Positions 57,350 to 64,000 of a stretch of DNA of 64,000 nt are shown here, piece by piece. The number at the start of each line of letters is the position of its first letter. Positions within the stretch are counted from its first letter, which is position 1. The stretch comes from Nymphalis io (lineage: Eukaryota; Arthropoda; Insecta; Lepidoptera; Nymphalidae). The notes below the pieces were generated by a model. It was not told where the DNA came from, did no database searches, and saw only the letters and a program-made list of their open reading frames with translations. The stretch lies in contig NC_065906.1 of assembly GCF_905147045.1 (NCBI RefSeq), positions 10,168,001 through 10,232,000 on the forward strand, given 5' to 3'. The position numbers and the translations under genes are program-made.

Positions 57350-58830
57350 GACTTGATACGGTAATTATATGATTGTTTATTTTTATCAAAAAATAAAATA
57401 ATGACAAGAGAACAATCCTGACATAGTTATAAGATTTTTTTAAATTTACACTATTAATAATAATAATTAATAAAAGTTAAATAACAAATAACTCAGTTTT
57501 CAGTATTTTTATAGCGTATATAAAAATAAAAGATATCTTTTGAAATTTTTTAATTTTAACATGTCAAAATAACATATTTAATTATATTATTTAAAGTATT
57601 GCTTATATTTTTATTTGAGCGTTCGGAAACAAATACTATAAATATACCTTTCTCTTAATCATATATATTTTACGTAATTAGTCTTTCAAACATTCTATGT
57701 ACTTCAATTATTTTATTTCCTTTTGTGTTCATTTTAAATCCTACTAACTGTTTATTATGCGAGTATTTGCGTTTATATATGTGTGAGAGACTGTACGTGT
57801 GTTTGTATTCTATGTAGTATTTTAAAAGCCTGTCTTTTACCAACGAAAATAATATTTATCTTAAGATAGTTTTGTTTGAAGCTAGTGCTGTATGCTGTTG
57901 AGAATCCATTACACCGGAGTATGCAAAGTAGCCATTAGTGAAGATTTGCTATTATGACTTCATCCTTACTAATGCCTCATTCTCTTTCATACCACGGAAT
58001 CGTTATTTTAACTTAGAATAAATAATTACTGAATACATTATCTGCCTCGAGAGCAACCAAAATACTTTCCTGCAATTCCACACCTTCTCATATTGAAATA
58101 AGTGTGAAAATAGCACAAATACTCAGAGAATTTGTGTAACAATTTTTTAAATCCTTATTACAAAGGAATAGAGTTGAGATTTATGGCGAATATTCGTTTA
58201 CTGCATTTATAATGGAGTCAATGGAGTACTAAACGTATATCACGAATTCAACGGGCAAATAATTATGGAATCGATTTTACGTCGGAAACAATTGTTATTT
58301 ATATTCGATTGCTCGATTATTTATGGGTGCCTGTGTTTTAATCACAATAATTTATTAGGATTAATTTAATTTATGCGATTACTTAAATTATTTATAATTA
58401 ATGTTTTGAAATTAAATTCGGAGGTGTTTTAGGTGATAAGCGGAAAATATTAATTAAAACGGACAACTAAACAGATAGCATCAATTGAGAGATAATGCGT
58501 AATAAATATTATTAAATGAAATTTTTGTTTTACGAGATAATTATAAGTTGTCATAATTTATTTTATGTACAGACATTTTTTATAAAATACAAAATTTAAA
58601 TAAAAAGAACAAAATACACATTACAAATTTAGTTGTCATCAAATTATTGAAAAGAAAAAGTCTTTGATTTACTTTCGTCGGTTCTTAAGTTTAAGCAAGT
58701 GTTATGCAGAAATAATTGATTTATGTTAATGAATGAGGAGACATCTTTTGTAAAGCCTAACTGAATTTCTTTAAATTAATAATAGTACTCTTAGATTAAA
58801 TTATTATTGATAATATAACACAAGAACTTT
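57350..58830. other. AT-rich intronic sequence
   Basis: No exon or repeat copy recognised over 1.5 kb. The 58170-58450 part is rich in TAAT/ATTA cores, which is not informative in AT-rich DNA. Confidence 0.4.
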
Positions 58831-59074
58831 ATTTTTTATTTTTATAAAATAGATAGACGGACGAGCATATGAGCCATCTGATGGTAAGTGGTCACCAACG
58901 CCCATAGACATTGGCATTGTAAGAAATGTTAACCATTACTAAGATCACCAATGCGCCACCAACCTTGGGAACTTAGATGTTAAGTCCCTTGTGCCTGTAA
59001 TTACACTGGCTCACTCACCCTTCAACCCGAAACACAACAATACCAAGTACTGCTGTTTTGCGGCAGAATATCTG
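58831..59074 (-). repeat. Family B element, 5'-truncated
   Basis: Minus-strand copy: 'tagacggacgagcatatgag', CCATCTGATGGTAAGTGG, then the body to 'cggcagaatatctgc', where it stops about 50 bp short of the usual start. Confidence 0.85.
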
Positions 59075-59454
59075 CAAACAAGATAACACGTTAAATAACA
59101 ATTTTAGACCTGACCTTGCTAATATTTTCAACTTGAAAACTATTTAAATATTGCCCTTTACACTTAGCAATTCCACCCAATAGTCTTAGAAATCTTACGT
59201 TGTATTTAAATAAACGGGGCGTGTTGTAGGACGCGAATATTTTTATCTTATTGAATAACCCTATATTTATATATATGTATACTTATATAACCCTTATGTT
59301 ATTATATAGTCGTCTATAAAACTGTCTAGTACTAGTCTATTATAAAAACAAGGGTAAGAATAATATTCTGAATGCAAAACGTATTTGAGTATAGTTAGTA
59401 TTATATATAAAAGTATTTAACTTACCAACCCCTTCATTCCGCGGTCTTTCAGAC
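59075..59454. other. AT-rich intronic sequence
   Basis: Nothing recognised. Confidence 0.35.
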
Positions 59455-59600
59455 CTGCCATCGTATCAATGCAAAAATACATCAGCACAGATTCAAATCC
59501 GGACGTTTCCGCCGGGACCACTTCCCGATACTAATCTAATAGTCTGAGCAAACTCAGGTTCAACAATGACCTGATCCAGTTTTGATAGCGAGTCACATGA
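59455..59600. repeat. Degraded repeat, related to 60596-60720
   Basis: 'cttcccgatactaatctaat', then 'tgagcaaactcagg' and 'cctgatcca', matches in order the segment at 60605-60665. The two are diverged copies of one unidentified repeat. Confidence 0.45.
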
Positions 59601-60060
59601 AGCAAGAAAAATTGTGTTTTCATTGTGATATGGACGTTGTATTTTCAGCTGTTTTTTCTTTAGTGATATTATTTTTTGATCTCTTTCCTATCATAATGAA
59701 TATTATATGAATTTATAATACTTTGTGATAACTTGTTAAAATATCTGCGAGGTTTAATTCAATAATCGAATATTTTGGATCGGGAAGAACGCATTTACTT
59801 TACGGATTTACGGAAATTGTATATAGGCTATATCTCTATTTTATTTCGAGTATAAATTGATCCGTTGTATAGCCTTTTTCATCCACAAGAGGAGTAAAGA
59901 CAAATAAAGAACGCTGACGCGATATCTTTGGTTGAGATCTTGAATAATATATGATATTCACTATGGATTCGCGAGAAAATGGCGTTTTTAATGTCTGCGT
60001 AGTTGTAATCGGAATTCTGTAAGTTTAATTAAAGTGGTTATAATTACTTAAGTGGAATAA
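59601..60060. other. AT-rich intronic sequence
   Basis: Nothing recognised. Confidence 0.35.
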
Positions 60061-60072
60061 TGTTGTATTATA

Positions 60073-60405
60073 GTAACAGTACAGTAACAGCCTGTAAATG
60101 TCCCACTGCTGGGCTAAGGCCTCCTCTCCCTTTTTGAGGAGAAGGTTTGGAGCCTATTCCACCACGCTGCTCCAATGCGGGTTGGTGGAACACACATGTG
60201 GCGGAATTTCGATGAAATTAGACACATGCCGGTTTCCTCACGATGTTTTCCTTCATCGATAAGCTCGAGATGAATTATAAACAGAAATTAAGCACATGAA
60301 AATTCAGAGGTACTTGCCAGGGTTTGAACCCACGTTCATCAGTTTAGATTCACGCGTTCTTACCACTGGGCCATCTCGACTTTCATTTATTTCATGTTTC
60401 CGTAG
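60073..60405 (-). repeat. Family A tRNA-derived SINE, full length
   Basis: Minus-strand copy with the exact 12-bp duplication TGTTGTATTATA at 60061-60072 and 60406-60417. The tRNA-like head ends near 60380. A further ~25 bp ('tttcatttatttcatg...') lies inside the duplicated unit, so this insertion carries extra sequence upstream of the head. Confidence 0.92.
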
Positions 60406-60595
60406 TGTTGTATTATAAATAAAGGTAAATTATTCAAGAACTGTTTGTAGCGCATAATACAGCAGAGCTATTAGCAAATCGCATAGAACATGAAAATCTA
60501 AGGCTTGTTTCTTCTTCGATTGGAATAAGGTACAGTAAAATATTTAGTCCGAGGTCATTTCCTTGTCCGACCGTTACTTTATCTAACACGCATCA

Positions 60596-60720
60596 CTCTG
60601 GGGAACATTCTCCGATACTAATCAAATAACAGCTCTGGGCAAACCGATGTGCCACAGCGTCCTGATCACAATCAGTGGTACACAAACGTGAACCTTGATC
60701 GAAGGTTACGAGTTCAAACT
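60596..60720. repeat. Degraded repeat, related to 59455-59600
   Basis: 'ttctccgatactaatcaaat', 'ctgggcaaacc' and 'cctgatcacaatcag' parallel the block at 59515-59580 in the same order and strand. Confidence 0.45.
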
Positions 60721-61477
60721 CCAGAATCTCCACTGAATTTTGATCATCATCGACTTGGGCTTTTTTATCTTTTTACTAAAGGCCACTGTTATGAAGACCA
60801 ATATAATTAGACATATTCTGTAAAAGCTCCAACTGGCTAGCTATTACGGTTCTAAAAATGTAATTCCATATATTTTCTATAACTAGTCTTTTTGTGTTGC
60901 CAATATTAAAGCTGATCTAACGTAGCCAGGCGAATGTTGTTAATATAAATAAAATAAAAATATTTTTCAATTATTTATAAAAATTCTTACTTGAATTGAA
61001 ACCGATTATTGAATCTCAAATCTCCTTTATAAAGTACGTGAGCTTAAGTAGTTCTTTTTCGACTTTATTGCATTTCTGTTAAGGATAAAGTTATATTCCT
61101 TATCATTTTAATTGGATAGAACTATCAAAGGTTCATTATATATATAAAGTTATTCTAACTCTAACTTACCTGAAGTCTGTGCGTTTAAAAAAAAACTACT
61201 TGTGTTTTACGCAATATTTTACTCCGTCACATCCTACCCCTTACACCTTACCTTTGTTTTATCATCCACAAATATCTGAAGCGTGATGACTTTTGATTGT
61301 GAGACGTCTATTGTGATGCTGCATCCTTATATTTTGTATGCACGCTTTTGTTACGATTATTCAAACATCATCTTGGCTTGACTTTCTATCATCAAAAGAT
61401 TGAGCACATAATATACAAGTTCATTGACCTGCAATTCTAATCTTCTTTTGTTTTTTTAAACGCTAGAAAAACGCATT
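60721..61477. other. AT-rich intronic sequence
   Basis: Nothing recognised. Confidence 0.35.
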
Positions 61478-61665
61478 ACGCGTTTCCTCCAGGGTAACAG
61501 TGAAGGGTATCTGTGGCTCGCCGGTGTCCATGGTGCCAAGTGCGTGCGGAACATTGGAATACGCATTAAAAAAATAGCGGTACCCTTTCCGTCTTAACGA
61601 GCGCCAAGGGATCGCTTGCATACGCTACCGTGACGCTCTGACGGCCTGCAATTATAATCTAACCT
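61478..61665. repeat. GC-richer block, probably a repeat fragment
   Basis: 'tctgtggctcgccggtgtcc', 'gccaagtgcgtgcggaacat' and 'gagcgccaagggatcgcttg' stand out in composition. It ends 'taacctaacct', two units of the CCTAA motif, too short to be telomeric. It is a likely mobile-element relic, class unknown. Confidence 0.4.
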
Positions 61666-63909
61666 AACCTTTGAAATTGTGGAATAGCTCACGATTGTAG
61701 CAAAAAACTTCGGGTATGATTTTCTCATTCAAGTTAATAGAGACAAAAAAAATTTTTTTTACACCAGTCAAAGCAATCACCGCACTAGAAAAAAAACTGT
61801 CGGTACTGTTGCAGAAAAAGTTCAAATGAAGCACTTTATATGATACGACAAAAAATATTTTTAACAAATAACAAGCAAATACTTCCTCGCTTGCCAGATG
61901 TTTCAGCAAATTCCAAAAATATGTTAACAAGTGCTAAACCAGCGTCCGAAGTCACGTAGAATACGCCATTTCTCTCAGTCAGCTCAGCCCCATAGCACAC
62001 ATAATAAATATTAATGAAAGCTTACATATTTATGTATGTCGGTTGTCTAATTCAATTTCATCATGGTTTTCGTTCCTTATTTTGTTTTCTTTTGGCCTTT
62101 TTTTGGCAACTACTTTAGCATTCTATTCAATGAACGGTGAAAATGTAGAAAAATATTTTCTAATATTATCTAATAAATATGCGACAATATTTCGTGAAAT
62201 GATAGAAATTCTGGGCATTGATCGAATTTATAGATATCATTTAGGTAAATATTTGATTTTACGACCTTAGAAATAAAAGATAAATAATAAAAAGTGTTAA
62301 ATACATCAATTAAGTTTTTAATTATAAGGTTTTAATGATAATATAAATATATGAAGTTTTTACCTAACCATGAATATAATATATAAAAAAACGCGTCTAA
62401 AATACAAAAGATTTTTTTTTAATTCGTTAAAATATTCCAAAAAAGAAAACTTAAAATAATATAAACGCTAAAATGTTAATGATTATGACTTCTAAGACTT
62501 ATAAAGTTGTTATTTTTTCAACTGCTTGCTTATTCTTTAAATATTAGGTATATAAAAATCTCAACTCTTAATTGCCATAAGCCCCGAAAGAGCGTACATT
62601 AATTACGCTAACGTTTCCACAACGTTGCCAGATGTGAAAGAAAAAATGATGTTAATTTTGTTTCATTTCTGCCAGTGTTGCAATATGGATTAAAATCTAA
62701 ATTCCTCGTATTTCGAACCAATCGAGACACGCCAGAAAGTCGATTCGAAAGACATGGCGAGTTTCCATTTTGACAAAATTACCCTCGTAAAAGTGGGATG
62801 GGAACGCCTAAGGAATCTTAATTGAGTCCGCGTTAAATAGTCTATGGTACAGACCATGAGATGATGCGGAATTGGGAATGAAATAAAATGTACGTAATAT
62901 ATAATATTGTAAAACGCAACGATTATAAGTCGGATTAACATTAAATATTTAAAAGAAAAGAGCCCGTTCAACTTGAGAGACGGGACTTTTCTTTGCACCA
63001 GAAAAATTCCACATAAAAACTTTTTACTCGTACTTCTTAATTCACTCACGTCAGTTTATTATTTTATATGACTGTTTTATACTATTACTAGAACACTGAA
63101 AGGTTAATAGTATCTAGGCAACACTTGCCTTTTCACAGATGCAATAAGAATTGCGTTTAATTTTTGTCTAATTTATAAAATCTTTTACATACATCTGAAC
63201 ACAAAACACTCGTAAAGATGATGACGCTCTTTTGATCAGTATTCACCAATCACATTATCTATTAAGCAGTTGATGACGTATGGTTATAATTGTATAAAGG
63301 TCCCATGTAACAATATGTTTGCACAGTGGTTCAGTTTATAAAGTACTGTTTTTACGTGTGATATTTACATAACTCATTATGTCAGTTCGGTTCTAATATA
63401 ATCTAGGGTTCTAAAATATTATCTCAAGATGGTTTCTTTTTGTAGTAGGTAAGCATTATCTGTACAACGTCAGATTTTTTTTTTAATATTACCGTTTTTT
63501 TACTATCATTATGATTGTGATTACTGTTATGTATGTGAACTCGTACATATGTCGTTATCAGAATGAATACCCTAAAATGTTTTTGTAAATAGCTCCTAAA
63601 TGACCAAGGTGACTGAGTCGAGAAAAAAAAAAAACGAAACAATATCCTACTGATATCATGTAGGAAATTTAAAATCATAATTTTTAGGTTAAAATTAAAT
63701 TTACAGTTACATTACTTAAGTCTACGTTACGTCACGTTGAACCAATAAACCTCTATACTGAAAATGATTAAGAATTAGTATTTATCCGCCATATCTTACA
63801 ATTAGGCCAAACTCAGTTAAACATCTAAAAGAAGATAGTATCACTGAAATATAGCGCCATTAATACGAAAATGTAAGAGTTTTTCTTAAAAAAGTTAATA
63901 AAAGATAGT
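61666..63909. other. AT-rich intronic sequence with unexplained patches
   Basis: No exon confirmed. The open frames 62043-62270 (plus, hydrophobic N-terminal stretch FLILFSFGLFLATTLAF) and 62690-63049 (minus) show no family motif. The 62690-62860 stretch is less AT-rich ('gagacacgccagaaagtcga') and unexplained. Confidence 0.35.
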
Positions 63910-64000
63910 CTAGTGATGATGATGATGTCCTCCTGAATGACTTCGGCCACGGCGGCCCACCTCAAAGAAGACTAGACAACTGCGGAAGATATAATATAGT
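63910..64000 (-). repeat. Family E dispersed repeat, cut by the window end
   Basis: GATGATGATGATG tail, then 'tcctcctgaatgacttcggc', 'cacggcggcccacctc' and 'gaagatataatatag'. The reverse complement matches the ends of the copies at 17935-18090 and 54576-54862. It probably continues past the window. Confidence 0.55.

Larger units (their letters stand above)
23264..64000 (+). other. Presumed long neurexin-1 intron
   Basis: Starts at the GTGAGT donor of the second coding exon. I found no downstream sequence coding the rest of LNS1, nor any other host exon, so at least 40 kb of intron is inferred. It is AT-rich and heavily loaded with SINE and LINE insertions listed separately. Large first introns are typical of neurexin genes. 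A short exon could have been missed by eye. Confidence 0.5.

Noticed and set aside
61655..61672. Telomere-type CCTAA repeats
   Set aside because: Only two units are present, which is easily chance.
62043..62270. Small membrane protein with an N-terminal hydrophobic stretch
   Set aside because: Hydrophobic frames are common in T-rich DNA. There is no conservation evidence or promoter context.

Overview
The window is animal nuclear DNA, very probably from a butterfly or moth (Lepidoptera). It is AT-rich and almost gene-free, with small spliced exons separated by long introns. Interspersed repeats of lepidopteran type crowd it: two tRNA-derived SINE families, a third poly(A)-tailed family, and pieces of non-LTR retrotransposons. 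A nymphalid butterfly is a reasonable guess from the repeat types, but I cannot place the species.

The only host gene I recognise is neurexin-1, on the plus strand. The first coding exon (22045-22443, start codon 22111) gives a signal peptide and most of the first laminin-G/LNS domain. The second (23130-23263) continues that domain. Between them is a 686-bp intron carrying an 81-bp near-perfect palindrome. The next exon was not found, so everything from 23264 to the window end is best read as one intron of more than 40 kb. The exon at 22045 opens at a splice acceptor, so a non-coding first exon must lie upstream. A GC/CpG-rich patch near 5150-5320 followed by a donor-like site is a candidate.

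The rest is mobile DNA. Family A is a tRNA-Lys-like SINE of about 310 bp with about 26 copies, whole or partial. Family B is an element of about 290 bp ending in poly(A), with about 13 copies. Family C is a second tRNA-derived SINE, with 4 copies. Families E and G are older dispersed repeats. One long LINE (about 42807-45981) keeps recognisable endonuclease and reverse transcriptase domains but is broken by frameshifts and apparent internal deletions. Its 3' end forms a strong hairpin. Two short 3' fragments of the same LINE family lie at 1234-1321 and 48865-49219, and family B ends with the loop core of the same hairpin. That suggests family B borrows a related LINE's machinery.

There are three clear nested insertions with target-site duplications: a LINE tail in a SINE (1234-1321), a SINE in an older SINE (26394-26706), and a GC-rich LINE tail in a family B copy (55617-56001). 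Five other SINE copies also have target-site duplications that can be read directly. No RNA gene, CRISPR array, operon or prokaryotic feature was seen, and no clearly new biological system. The most interesting leads are the LINE/family B 3' hairpin partnership, the intronic palindrome, several compact hairpins, and the recurring false ORFs that the repeats generate.
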